DNA of 64,000 nucleotides from Spirometra erinaceieuropaei. Its lineage: Eukaryota; Platyhelminthes; Cestoda; Diphyllobothriidea; Diphyllobothriidae. The notes beneath the pieces were generated by a model. It was not told the origin of the DNA and did not search any database. It was given only the letters and a program-made list of their open reading frames with translations. The position numbers and the translations under genes were made by a program. Where the stretch lies: the NCBI GenBank assembly GCA_902702965.1, contig CACRXP010000001.1:4308060-4372059 (forward strand), given 5' to 3'. Shown here piece by piece: positions 33,746-46,149 of the stretch. The first letter of the stretch is position 1; each line of letters begins with the position of its first letter.

Positions 33746-35159
33746 TCGACAATCGTCTGATCCTAATTTTGTGCAAACTGATTCCATACTATCATGATAC
33801 TATATTGAATATTCCCCGCTGACGGCAAGAACTTTCATTAGATATAAAAATATCAACGCCTCTGCCTCTATTCTGAAGTCTGTCATAACTGAGCATTGGC
33901 AGCCTCCAATCCTGACTTTGTTGCTCCTTTTTCGAAAGTCAAACAAGTTTTTGTCAATGCTGCTATGTGAGATTTCTGCTCAAAGCCATTAATTTGAGCT
34001 CTTTAAGTCTATGGAAAATATTTTCACAGGTATTATACTTGATCACTAGGTATTGGCCATCAGCGCTCCTAGAAGCTTCGAAATTCGATATCTCCAGGGT
34101 GGTTAGGCCAGTATTCTGATTGTTTTCGGCCGAAGAAATCCCCGTTTAACCTAAGCTATGCGTCTGTAGAATTGACAGTGGATCGACGACTTGGAGGTTC
34201 CCAAATGGCAAGTCAATAACGACGGATTGGTTTTGACAAGCTTTACCGGAGCAAAACATTGTACACGCAGGTCAGCAATCAACTGCAGCTGGTCATCTCA
34301 CCAGGTAAATGATAGCTGAAGTGAACGCGCCCAAATCTCGTCCGGCTGCGGCAGTCGGTGAAGAGGGAAGTATCGAAATATCATGGTTTCCCAAGCCAAC
34401 TGTCGATTCAAACGCACGTGCATAATGCTAGTCAGGTGTGATATGAGGACCGAAGGCGATGTAAATATTCGGGATCGCTGACGACCACGGCAGTGGACTA
34501 GCACACGTCCATTTCTAATATGAGGTCCGTTTCACCGTTGCTCATTCGTTCTTCCAGTTCTGCTACCACTATTATTAATATATATATTGCGTCGATGATG
34601 GGGAAAACAGTGAGTCAGCTTTACGGCAAGGTTATTGTTAAAGTCCGAATAGACGCCTCTGCACGTACATTACACTTACCATCGTCGTCAGTGGTAAATT
34701 CTAGGTCAGACGAATGTTTACAGTTAGGTAGTTGTCCTGCACAGCTCATGATTTGCATGACTTATCGACGTTTTAAAAATAGGGTTCTCAAAGGCTCTGC
34801 CTGTTACCTTTGAGCAAATACTGAAGAAACGAACAATTCCTTAAAGTATAAACAAGGTCTAAGTCGTGTTTGGCGGCTTGCAGTCCGAGCAGTTATTGTA
34901 TTGGCTATACGCCTAAACAACAGAGACAGACGACAGCGTACTAGTTTGCTTGCAGGATTGCAGGATTGCAGGATGTCGTTTGGGAGGAGTTGGAAGCATA
35001 GACTCAATCTTCAAAATTTTGCAAATATTTGCTGCAGCAAAAACACTGACAATGATGGCGACTTTCGTATGAATTTCAGAAGCGTTGGTTTGCCCACTGA
35101 ATCATGGGCGACCTTGCATATAAAAACTCGTATTCAGAAATCCTACTAAAGCTATTCCA
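33746..35159. other. No recognisable gene
   Basis: Short frames only. The last 250 bases (frame 34901-35149, plus) may be the eroded RT-to-endonuclease linker of the PLE that follows, but I see no firm motif. Confidence 0.4.
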
Positions 35160-35410
35160 ATTCCAGGGATGAGGGGTCCTATACCACTGCGCGCCACCTC
35201 AAATTGCGTTTACGAATTCATAAGCACTTATGCATGCAGGTACACTGGGCGAACGCAAAGACACCTGGCTAAACGGCTTTTTAAGCAGAAAAATAAAATC
35301 CCTCTCTCTATCACGAAACACATCCTAGGTAGGGATCACTCCGTCGACCCCAAAATATCCTTACGAATACCTGTTCGGGCACGAAAACTCGAGAATTACG
35401 CTAACTAGAA
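35160..35410 (+). pseudogene. Penelope-like GIY-YIG endonuclease fragment
   Basis: The frame 35169-35408 encodes PLRATSNCVYEF (GIY strand), then CRYTGRTQRHLAKRL (YIG strand, with Ile replaced by Thr) and ITKHILGRDHSVDPK. This is the layout of PLE GIY-YIG tails, with the His-rich segment after the catalytic helix. The RT domain is not recognisable upstream, so only the endonuclease end survives. The sequence differs enough from the copies at 0.9-1.9 and 46.2-48.0 kb to be a separate lineage. Confidence 0.65.
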
Positions 35411-35756
35411 GCAGCCTACACACGGCGGATGAAATTCAACCTCTTCAAACAACTAGACCATGTGGTCGACCTCACCGTCCCCCGGTAATCCAAATTACTT
35501 CGGTTTGCACACCCCTTTTGCGTGTTATCTTTACCCCTTTTTCTTTTCTAGATTTCGTTTCTAAGTTTCCCTTTTCATTGATTAGTCTATGTGCGCTAAT
35601 CGTGACCTTGCTCCTTTGTATTGATTTTTTGTGCAAATTTAAATTGCTGTATGTTTATTTTTCATTATCTCTGTTTTGTGCCGACGAGTTGCGGTTGGCA
35701 AGCTTCGCGAGATTTATTGGCACCAATAAGTTCCGTTGTGTAGGGCTGTTTTAAAG

Positions 35757-35905
35757 ATAGTGGAGATGGCTTGTCGACCGTCATCAACCAGCCATACACA
35801 ACCTCAATTTTTGAGCACCTAGAATTCGAAGCCATGACCTTCGATCGCTGAGTCTAACGCTCTACCATTGAGACATGAGTCCGCTGTCCTGTCAGTTGCG
35901 ATCCG
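35757..35905 (-). mobile_element. tRNA-derived SINE, copy D
   Basis: On the minus strand GGACTCATGTCTCAATGGTAG and GAGCGTTAGACTC give an A-box region, GCTTCGAATTCTAG a damaged B box, and GGTTGTGTATGGCTGGTTGATG the SINE body. The order is the same as copy A. The tail is absent. The 340 bases before it (35411-35756) are T-rich and hold nothing I recognise. Confidence 0.6.
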
Positions 35906-36449
35906 GAACTGGGGTGAACGGAATTCCTTTTCAAAAGGAATACATTTGATTTCAAATTAATATAGATGTTTGCGTGACCTGAGTTTATGCATAAACATTT
36001 GACAAGAAGTTCTTCAGTGAGTTCAGTAGAGATTTTGATCAAGCTCGTGACATATTTAGAATTAAAAAGATGCCCTCAAGTTTGAGGTAACATTAGAAAA
36101 AAACATAAAAGCAGTAATTTCCCTTACGGAGGCGTACAACACAGAAAAGTAGAAAAGCATGCATGTGCGCAATATCGCTAATTAAAAGGTAGCGGTTCTG
36201 GTTTGAAATAGATTTATTTATGAGATAGGACTAGGTTTAGTAATAGTGCAATTAGTGTTGAGGTTAGAATCCTGCCAGCAAATGACACCGTTCCATGGAA
36301 CCCAAACGTGGTTGGACGGGGCCATTGCGCAATTCGAGGGGCTGTCCGTCTATTTGTTAGCATAAATGAATCACAATGGTGCAGGTATTTTCAGAACAGG
36401 CAATGCGCGTGAGTGGGAACAGTCGAAAAAGCAAACTGTGTCTATCGTA
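35906..36449. other. No recognisable gene
   Basis: A+T-rich stretch with short frames only. Confidence 0.45.
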
Positions 36450-37345
36450 ACTATCATATTATCGCTTTTGGGATTCTTGCAGAGTTAGTCGCACCTCCTC
36501 AGCTGCGATGCTCATCTTTTTATGCAGTCCAGCGACATAAAAACCAAGCGGTATCGGATCATTATCCAAATAAACCTGAAGATCCTCTGGTATTCGTATT
36601 TATCGGCCAAATGCCAGAGCCGAATGAGTCCGTTGTGCCCACGAGCTAATATTTGAACGATACGAAAGTGTTCACGCTAACAACGCGTCATCCCAGGTAA
36701 AGGGAGTCTGGCGCTCCACGAAGGTCTTAAACAAACTGATAAGAGTCCTTTGAAGAAAAAGATAGACTCACCGAACGGGTTAATTAAGGCGCTGACTAGA
36801 GTCCTATTCATCTGTTTCACTTGTCCGTTGTCCTGAGAGCAGTATGCTATAGTGTGAGTCTTATCAACACGTAGGTACTTACAGAGATAATGAAGAATTG
36901 CGTCTTTAACTGACGTCCCTCGATCTTAGTGAAGTTGGTCTCGGGGATCCCTATCCACACAACCAACATTTGAGAACGACATGGACGACTGTTTCAGTCG
37001 ACAGGTTCGGCAAGGGTTCCGTTTTAGCCATTTTAGTAAAAAAAGTCAACCATGGCTATTGTGCATCGGTTGTCACTGGCAGATTGATGTAAGGGTCCAA
37101 CAATGTCAAAACTAACCTGTTTGTTAGAATAACTTGTAACAACTGGCCAAAGAGGGACTGCTTATTTGTGGCGGCGACTTCAGATAGTTGCATAGGTTGC
37201 AAAACTGACTAAAGTTCCATACGGAGGACTTGAAATGTGGCCAACAATACCTTCTCCTGAGAGCTCAGTCAGTCTTGGGGATTTCAACGTGCAGCAGTTC
37301 AGTGTGTATTCGAATGAGAAAAAAATCCGTCGTAGATAACGGCAG
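36450..37345 (-). pseudogene. Ty3/Gypsy integrase fragment
   Basis: The minus-strand reading in several frames gives an H2C2-like region (near 37330-37180), then VSFDIVGPLHQSASDNRCTI and DFFTKMAKTEPLPN (near 37115-37000, with the first catalytic Asp in DIVGP). Next come IPTKLH-stop-DRGTSVKDAI (near 36945-36905, second catalytic Asp retained) and YCSQDNGQVKQMNRTLVSAL (near 36845-36790, where the expected catalytic Glu is Lys). The C-terminal part is WDDALLA...SNISSWAQRTHSALAFGR, then RIPEDLQVYLDNDPIPLGFY, to about 36480. It is on the outward-facing strand at the outer end of palindrome 2. At least three stops or frameshifts make it non-functional. Confidence 0.78.
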
Positions 37346-40300
37346 AACGACGCGTCGGGACCTAACTTAGTGAGAAATACATAGACGGCTGATATATCAT
37401 CTAGCAGGCCTCGCATTGCCCAATCTCTCCTTGCATAGCTAGGGGCCGTATGCCAGCAGAGGTGTTTGGAGATGGTGATCCTTAAGGATCACGAACGGAA
37501 TTAACTTCCCTATACGTCATCGGTGGTAGGTGGTTTACCTTACTTATGTATAAATGCCTGAACTGAGTTCAGAACTTTATATAGGCAAGTAGTTTATGTG
37601 CGTAATTCAGTAGTGTAGAATCGGCAGAAGTGAGTGAAATCGCGAACGCAGTCGGCATCAAATGCTTTCTGTTGATGTTTCAAGAATTTTGCTTAAAGGC
37701 GCAAAATCCGTAATCCACAACGAAGCCTTCTCAGATGCTGCGACACTATCATCGAGAGTTGCCCAAGGAACTAAGGCCACTATTGCAAGCACCCCTCAGA
37801 ACACCGCGGGTGATGACCATCATTGCCAACGGAAGGTCGTTGTGCGCCGGCGAGACCTACGAAGACTTTGTTCACAGGCCAAGTACGGAAGCCGGTTTGG
37901 CGCACAAAGTGATTTGTTAATGTGTATATCTATATGTCTGTTATGGCTTCTAGATAAAACAGCTGACCTAAGCAGACAGTGGTGATGCACCAGTGCTCAG
38001 TCCACCGCTGTGCCTTAGCTCCGTCTGTTGGGGATCTACAGGAAAGCGGCTGTTCATTGGCTGCCCACTTTATGCCCTCTCCACTGGCATATCAGACTTT
38101 TTTACTGACGCTTACAGACGCAACTCGACAAAATAGCACATGTAAGGATCGCGGAACAAAGAAGACGACTGGCTTGAGTATTAAATGGCGGCTCAGCACC
38201 TGTTTAGCTCTAATCCACAAAAAACAAAAGCACATGATGCGTTAGAGGCACATGGAAGAATAGTTTCAATTCAGCATTCGAGGAAGTGTTGAAATCCCGT
38301 CTGTGGCAAACTAAAAATGACACAAGGTTACTGCCGCCTGGTTAAATGGGTGAGGAATGTGACTAACTCTTTAACGCCCGGAACTGCCGACTTTTTAAAA
38401 AGCCCTCTTTTTAACTGCAGATTTCCAGCGTGCAGACTGAGCAGCGTATCCTATTATTTTTTTACATTTTTCATTTTCGCATGCATCGTTAAGCAAATAA
38501 ACATGGTCTTACAGAATAATTCCACCTTCCCATTCACCTTTACACACCGATTCATTGCAACATTCTCATGGGTGTTAAGCATCAGCGATCCCTCAGTGAC
38601 TACGACTGGCGACAAAATAACACAGCGTAGGTTTATTTTAATTCATAGGTGCTCACCACTTTTGAACTGCAGCTCCTTATTGGTCAGGTGGAGGGCTGCC
38701 CACTGCATGTCGTATGTCGTCTTATACGAGTCATGCTGTCGATAAGAACAGTCGCGTCCGACATGAAATACAAACGTGCTGTTCATAATTCGACGTTTAT
38801 AGGTCTCGTACTGTAATCGTCATCAGGCCTTACAAAACCGTTTCTGTATTGTTCGAAGTTGTTTTGGCTCGACTTAGCTGTCTACAGACATTGCGAATTG
38901 CTAAACACATATGCCAGACCTGCTGACAATTTTCCACAACTGACACATCTGAAAAATAAGCCATTATTGCTTCTTGTATTACAAAGCATTGCTCCTGCAC
39001 CCTACATCATCTACTTTCTAGTTTAAGCTCTGGATGTTGGAGGCAGTTTTAGTAGTGAAACATGTCTCGTTAAAAGACTCATTAGCCTCCTTCCATACGC
39101 GGTCAGAGAGAGTGGAATACCTTCACAATAATACGAAGACAAGACACCTGACTTTCTGTTGGATATGGTACATATGAGGCTATAAACTAGCCGAATACTT
39201 CGCCGGTCGAACGTCTAACAACCACCCTTGATAACCGAATCAGAACTTAACGACGGAGGCGGAGAGTCCAAGGCCGGATTAAGATTCGGCCAATCAGACA
39301 GTGTCCTTGAGTGGTTGGCATGTCAGTTGACTTCTGTTTTGGTAGACCTTCAATGACGTCGTCAGGATCTGGCGCGAGATCGGCACACGCACGTCGTGTG
39401 GGCGGATTGTTAGAGCGACTTCATGCCATTTGGCGCTTTGACAATGGTGAGTCCGCCAAGTTAACTAACAAGTCAGTACTATAATAAGTCTGCCCTAGTG
39501 AGTTATTACTCCACCTCAAGCTGTGAAGTGTCCTCAAAGGTTTACTAATGGCAACTGGGAGCTCACACTAAGCATAAACGTTCCAGAGTATATACATGGA
39601 CAAGGGCGACTGTGAGAACACTCAGCTGCACGGCAATAACCATTAACGTTTGCAGAAAATGCTTAAGGCTACCTTTAGGCACATTAAGACAGTAAGCAGA
39701 TATTGCCGCGTTTCAACGGTCCCCCAACAGCAGATAAGTGTTATGCCATATTTCAAAGCTACTGACAACTTCACAGACCACCATCACAGCTGGGATAGTC
39801 GAGGATGGAACAAAAATCTCCTTATGCAGTAGCAATATACGTTATCGCAGCGGTCCCTCCTTGTGCCATAATATATCTGTCACCTGTTAGGGAAACATTC
39901 GTGCCTCCTCAACCAATACCAAACGTAGGTGACCCCTTACCACTTATACACTTTAACCAACCAACCAACAGGTAAGAGGTACATGGTGGATTTAGCCAAG
40001 CATATTTATCATTATGTTTAGGACGGTTCATTTACGCTCTAGTACGACTTTCGTAGCAAGAAAAGGAAAGTAATCCTTTACTGACCGATTCTTCACCGAT
40101 TAATAGAAAGTAAACTGTGAGTAATTTGCAACTCATCGCGAAACATAGGCGCTTGCGCTATCTCCAGTAAGCATCACAAAACTAGCCTCAATGACCTAGA
40201 GACGGCTTTTAAGAGGCGCCTGAAGAGGACGAGCGACACATTTACATGCATAAACAAACGTTTTCCCTATAAGACGTCAGCGTCTATTGTCACTATATTG

Positions 40301-40480
40301 CCCATTTCAAGCTCCCTCGTACCGTGTGCTTTGTTTCCGACGCGCAGTTTGAGGTCATTTAGGTGCGGCCACACAGACGTCAAAGTTGAAAGGGGAAAAT
40401 CGGCTAATATGTTCGGCGGAGGCAATGACCCCTTTGATTTGAGTCTGCTCATATACGAGGGCGACATCAGACAACCTTGT
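37165..40480 (+). repeat. Palindrome 2, left arm
   Basis: Inverted counterpart of 42190-45945. Anchors from outside in: the integrase finger region, GGCCTCRCATTGCCC near 37410, TAGAATCGGCAG near 37618, the near-identical core, CAATGACGTCGTCAGGATC near 39350, TTTAGGCACATTAAGACAGT near 39673, and the inner edge near 40480. Outside the core, identity is roughly 85-92% in the inner part, lower towards the outer end. No internal protein family is recognised. Confidence 0.88.
38012..39085 (+). repeat. Near-identical core of palindrome 2 (left copy)
   Basis: Over about 1.07 kb I find five substitutions and one single-base indel against the inverted copy at 43607-44688. It includes an identical 142-codon open frame (38317-38745 here; 43949-44377 minus there). 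The two differ at one site, ATA against ATT, which is silent. The frame has a possible membrane segment (SYYFFTFFIFACIV) but no family I recognise, and near-identity of the flanking non-coding DNA means that frame conservation is not evidence of function. Confidence 0.88.
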
Positions 40481-42189
40481 ACTTAGCCAAGTCCACTGTC
40501 TGACCCTCAAACAATCAATTAATTGGCTGGTTCTCATGGTGGCACCCGCACACCACCTATGTGCATGTCACACGTCAACATTCTGGCGACTCTTAGTACT
40601 AGGAGCGTGTCAGTAGACAATGATTATCAAATTCCGTTATCAATTTCATGGCCAGTTTTTCGCATCCTCCTGTACGCGTAGGTGTGAGCGCCAGTGAATT
40701 GAGACTGCAGTTACTTGTTACCGGAGATGTTGGTGTATTTTGAATGAGGACGTTTCTCGAAAAAACGGCCGCTTCGAAGCATTGCTTCTCGATATTAGTT
40801 TGAACAAGACGACGGTGGCAAAACCCACAATCTAATGTCAGCATAGGTTTCGCGACCTCTTTTACAAGTGATCGCGGTCATTCCATTCTTACGAAACAAC
40901 TTCGGGTGTTGAAACGAGGTCGGCGCATAAACGGCAGGGAATGCTGATCGGACATGTTGGTGACATGGTGTGAGATGGGAGGACCTTCTATAAGTAATCG
41001 AGTTTTAACTGCGGCAAAACTTCGTAAAGCGAAATTAGGGCTAAGCAGCAAAAGTTTTTTTCTCATTGAACTGTTAGTTTCGTGAACATGCAACGAGCAT
41101 GCACACCTGAATACGAGGTCACGAGAATGTCGACGTCAATATATTCAAGTTCTGCCACCTCTGTTCTACTGCTTAATCGGTTGTGGAATATTCATCTACC
41201 CTCCTCCAAATAGAATTTCCACCTTCCTCGAAGAAATAAAAGTCAGAGTTCGTGCGGAGAATTCAAACAGTCAAGACTTGGCTCTATCATCAATTCGAAA
41301 TTCCTACCACTTAAAATGCCTAAGAGATCTGAACAAAGGATAATCTGAAAGTCTCACATTGTGTGAGTAAGAGGGATAAGTAAAACCTCCCAGTCACGTC
41401 TCGCCTCTTCTGCTGAGTCTGTCTTACTGAACACGAGCTAGCATAATCCTTATACTGGATAACTTCTTGTCTACTGACCAACGTGAAATATTTTCCGGCT
41501 GAAGCCTAGCTCGAGTATTTCATTTGTTGCCAGTGCTATTACCTGTTATCCCTTTTCCCTGTTCCAGCACCTAGTCATCCAACATTCGGTAGAACAGATC
41601 GCCCGCTCGACATTCTATTAAGCGGCGTTGCTTCTATGTACATCGAGTGCATTTGGCTAGATGCTGTTGGTTGTTCTCGCGATAGTTCTCACACTCACAT
41701 CCCGATAAGTCAATAGAGCATACACTGACAGGTGTGACCGTCGTCATGTAGAAATAGTTGCTAGGACAGTCTGAAGAATGGTACTCATGACCCTGACAAC
41801 CTGTGCATTTGCTGTTTAGCAGCGTCAGCTTCTCAGGGCACAATCTTCCACCCTTGTTGTGCATAGGATACATCTAGAGGAGTGACTACTCATCACTACG
41901 CCATCGATTGTATGGGCTGAAGATCGAAGCTCTAAGGGAAACTGGCATTGTCCGCACTCAATTACACAGTTGGGCTGGCTCCGTGAACGTTAGCCCTGTA
42001 TGAAATCGCTTATATTTCTGACCGCGGCCACCAAGACACGAACCGGTGACTCAATACGTGACTGAATCGAGATCCAAACGTCGGACTAGGCGTCCTGGAA
42101 TTAGGTATAACCAGCTAGTACTTGTCGAAACTCGTCGTTATGCTGGTTGTGCGATAGATATCGAGACAAAATCGCATTCTGTGCATCAC
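40481..42189. other. Spacer of palindrome 2, no recognisable gene
   Basis: About 1.7 kb of unique sequence between the arms. Short frames only. No transposon signature is seen. Confidence 0.5.
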
Positions 42190-43606
42190 AAGGGTGGGAA
42201 GGTTGCCTGGTGTCACGCCCGTGTGTGGGCAGCCTCAAATCAAAGGGGTCATTGCCTCCGCCGAAAATATTAGCTGATTTTCCCCCTTTTAACTTTGACC
42301 TCTGTGTGGCCGCACCTAACTGACTTCAAACTACGCGTTGGAAAGGTAAAACACACAGCTCAAGAGGGTACGTTACGCGCAATATTGTGACAATAGACGC
42401 TGACGTCTTATAGGGAACATGTTTGTTTATGCATGTAAATGTGTCGTTCGCTCTCTTCAGGTGCATCATAAAAGCCATCTCTAGGTCATTGAGGCTAGTT
42501 TTGTGATCCTTACTGGGGATAGCGCAAACGCCAATGTTTCGCGATGAGTTGCAAATTATGCACAGTCTACTTTCTATCAATCGGTAAAGAACCGGTCAGT
42601 AGAGGATTACTTTCCTTTTCTTGCTACGAAAGTCATACTAGAGCGTAAATGAACCGTCCTAAACATAATGATAAATACGCTTAGCGAAATCCACCATGTA
42701 CCTCTTACCTGTTGGTTGGTTGGTTGAAGCATATAACTGGCTAGGTGTCACCTAAGCTTGGTATAAGTCGAGGAGGCATACAAACTGTGTGAATGGTTTC
42801 CTAGAGGACAGCGGATGCACTATTGCACAAGGAGGGACTGCTGCTATAACGCTTATGCTTAATGGATAAGGCGAGCTTTGTTCCATTTCGACTGCTCCAG
42901 CTCCCATGGTCGTCTGTGAAGTTGTCAGTGGCTTTGGGATATGACAAAACACTTATCTGCTGTCGGGGGGCCGTTGAACGAGGCAATATATGCTTACTGT
43001 CTTAATGTGCCTAAAGGTAGCCTTAAGCATTTTCTGCAAACGTTAATGGTTATTGCCGTGCAGCTGAGTGTTCTCACAGTCGCCCTTGTCCATGTATATA
43101 CCCTGGAACGTTTATGCTTAACGTGAACCCCCAGTTGCCATTAGTAAACCTTTGAGGTCACTTCACAGCTTGAGATGGAGTAATAACTCACTAGGGCAGG
43201 CTTATTATAGTACTGACTTGTTAGTTAACTTGGCGGATTCACCATTGTCAAAGCGGTAAATGGTAGGACGTTGTCTTAACGATCCGCCCACACAACGTGC
43301 GTGTGCTGATCTCGCGCCAGATCCTGACGACGTCATTGGAGGTCTACCAAAACAGAAGTCAACTGACATGCCAACCACTCAAGGACACTGTCTGATTGGC
43401 CGAATCTTGATCCGGCCTTGGACTCTCCGCCTCCGTCGTTAAGTTCTGATTCGGCGATTTGATCAAGGAGGGTTGTTAGACGTTCGACCAACGAAGCATT
43501 CGGCAAGCTGATAGCATTAGATGTACCAAATCCAACGGAAATTCAGGTGTCTTGTCTTCGTATTATTGTGAAGACATTCCACCCTCTCTGACCGCGTATG
43601 AAAGGA

Positions 43607-44688
43607 GGCTAACGAGTCTTTTAACGAGACATGTTTCACTACTAAAACTGCCTCCAACATCCAGAGCTTAAACTAGGAAGTAGATGATGTAGGGTGCAGG
43701 AGCAATGCTTTGTAATACAAGAAGCAATAATGGCTTATTTTTCAGATGTGTCAGTTGTGGAAAATTGTCAGCAGGTCTGGCATATGTGTTTAGCAATTCG
43801 CAATGTCTGTAGACAGCTAAGTCGAGCCAAAACAACTTCGAACAATACAGAAACGGTTTTGTAAGGCCTGATGACGATTACAGTACGAGACCTATAAACG
43901 TCGAATTATGAACAGCACGTTTGTATTTCATGTCGGACGCGACTGTTCTTATCGACAGCATGACTCGTATAAGACGACATACGACATGCAGTGGGCAGCC
44001 CTCCACCTGACCAATAAGGAGCTGCAGTTCAAAAGTGGTGAGCACCTATGAATTAAAATAAACCTACGCTGTGTAATTTTGTCGCCAGTCGTAGTCACTG
44101 AGGGATCGCTGATGCTTAACACCCATGAGAATGTTGCAATGAATCGGTGTGTAAAGGTGAATGGGAAGGTGGAATTATTCTGTAAGACCATGTTTATTTG
44201 CTTAACGATGCATGCGAAAATGAAAAATGTAAAAAAATAATAGGATACGCTGCTCAGTCTGCACGCTGGAAATCTGCAGTTAAAAAGAGGGCTTTTTAAA
44301 AAGTCGGCAGTTCCGGGCGTTAAAGAGTTAGTCACATTCCTCACCCATTTAACCAGGCGGCAGTAACCTTGTGTCATTTTTAGTTTGCCACAGACGGGAT
44401 TTCAACACTTCCTCGAATGCTGAATTGAAACTATTCTTCCATGTGCCTCTAACGCATCATGTGCTTTTGTTTTTTGTGGATTAGAGCTAAACAGGTGCTG
44501 AGCCGCCATTTAATACTCAAGCCAGTCGTCTTCTTTGTTCCGCGACCCTTACATGTGCTATTTTGTCGAGTTGCGTCTGTAAGCGTCAGTAAAAAGTCTG
44601 ATATGCCAGTAGAGAGGGCATAAAGTGGGCAGCCAATGAACAGCCGCTTTCCTGTAGATCCCCAACAGACGAAGCTAAGGCACAGTTG
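43607..44688 (-). repeat. Near-identical core of palindrome 2 (right copy)
   Basis: See the left copy at 38012-39085. Divergence rises abruptly outside these limits: beyond 44688 the arms differ at about 12-15% of positions, and below 43607 at about 8%. Confidence 0.85.
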
Positions 44689-45329
44689 TGCACTGAGCCC
44701 TGATGCATCACCACTGAATACTAAATCCAGCTATTTTATCTAGACGCCATAACAGACATATAGATATACATACTTACAAATCGTTTTGTGTGTCAAACCG
44801 GCTTCCATACTTAGTCTATGAACGAAATATTCTTAGGTCTCGCGGGCTCACAACGACCTCTCTTTGGCGGTGATGTTTATCGCCTGCGGTGCTCTGAGGT
44901 GTGCTTGCAATAGTGGCCTTAGTTCCTTGGGCAACTCTTGGTGATATGGCCGCAGCACCTGAAAAAGCTTCCTTGTTGATTACGGCATTTGCGCCTTCAA
45001 GCAAAATTCTTAAAACATCAACAGAAAACATTTGCCGCTGACTGCGTTCACGATTTCACACACTTCTGCCGATTCTACACTCTAATAAATAGCGCACATA
45101 AGGTACTTACCTAGACAAACTTCTGAATCCAGTGCAGGCATTTATAAATAAGGCGACCGATCTACTACCGATGACGTAGAGGGAAACTAACTTTGTTCGT
45201 GACCCTTAAGAATCACCATCTGCAAGCACGCCTGTTGGCAAACGGTACCTTTTCTATGCAAGGAGAGATGGGGCAATGTGAGGCCTGCTAGAAGAGATAT
45301 CAGCATTAGATATCAGATATCAGAAAAAG

Positions 45330-45690
45330 GCTGCAGGCGGAGTAGTTTTACAACCCAGTCAGCCTGCAGCCTAATTCTACAATAATTTAGGTACCTCAGG
45401 ATGTGTGCTTTCCAACGAACGTCTTTTCGGTTGCATTCCGACACTGTACTTTGCAAAAAGATGATTACTTAGGCAGCATGACTTTTTCTCATTGATTTTC
45501 GATGCTCCTAAGAATGTGACCATATTTCATAGAAATCATGCATAAACGTATTCATTCGTTTGCTCATTCGGTAGAAGAGTACGTCTTCGGTTTTAAATAA
45601 GTTTCTAATTGTGAGATTTTTTAATACCGCCAAATGACCGTTCATAAAACGTCATGTTTCTGCATTTACCAAGGTGGCTTGTAAATGAGG
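45330..45690. mobile_element. Family T fragment inserted in right arm of palindrome 2
   Basis: Matches the reverse complement of about 6410-6770 of the full-length copy: CCTCAGGATG, CGAACG-CTT-CGG, ATGCATAAACGTATTCATTCG, CATTCGGTAGA, GTTTCTAATTGTGAG and CATTTACCAAGGTGGCTTGTAAA-like blocks in order. The terminus is missing. It is absent at the corresponding point of the left arm (near 37340-37390). Confidence 0.7.
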
Positions 45691-45960
45691 TTTTCGTTCC
45701 ACCGAGATGGCGGACATCAGACCCGGCGCATCTTTCTGCTATCTTCCATGGTAGATGGTGTTTCCACTCGAATACACACTCAACTAGCGCACCTTGTAGT
45801 CCAAATGATTGAGTGCGCTGTCAGACGAAGGAACTATTGGCCAAATTTGAAGCGCCCCGTATGGAACTTCATTCGGTGTTGTATCCTATGCAACCTATGC
45901 CGCTTTCATTTGGAGTCCCTGTCTTCGGCAATCCTAGGCAGTCAGGTAGCAAGACAAATT
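45691..45960 (+). pseudogene. Ty3/Gypsy integrase zinc-finger (H2C2) fragment
   Basis: The frame 45685-45969 contains RIHTQLAHLVVQMIECAVRR, RNYWPNLKRPVWNFIRC and CILCNLC. This is the H-x-H spacing region (first histidine degraded), the YWPN block, and the C-x2-C pair of the integrase N-terminal finger. It is homologous by arm symmetry to the minus-strand finger at 37180-37330. The integrase core that follows in the left copy is absent here, and the sequence changes at about 45960 to PLE material. Confidence 0.7.
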
Positions 45961-46149
45961 ATTAAATAGGAAGGAGTGTAAGCCGTCGACAAATCACTTG
46001 CCGGCCATGGACTGGGAAGACCGGACACTAGCAGTGGTCTGTCTGCCATCCATACACTGAATTCAGTGCTCCACCACACATGCCCTCGGCTCATAAAATG
46101 TCGCTTGCATTTCATCACTCGTTTTGGGGTAGTACAGACTTCGGCTAAT

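Larger units (their letters stand above)
42190..45945 (-). repeat. Palindrome 2, right arm
   Basis: Inverted counterpart of 37165-40480. Between about 45305 and 45690 it is interrupted by a family T fragment that the left arm lacks, after which homology to the left arm resumes in the integrase finger region. This accounts for most of its extra length. Confidence 0.88.

Noticed and set aside
38317..44377. Conserved 142-codon gene in both arms of palindrome 2
   Set aside because: Identity is equally high in adjacent non-coding sequence, so it is explained by the near-identical core; no family or splice context supports a gene.
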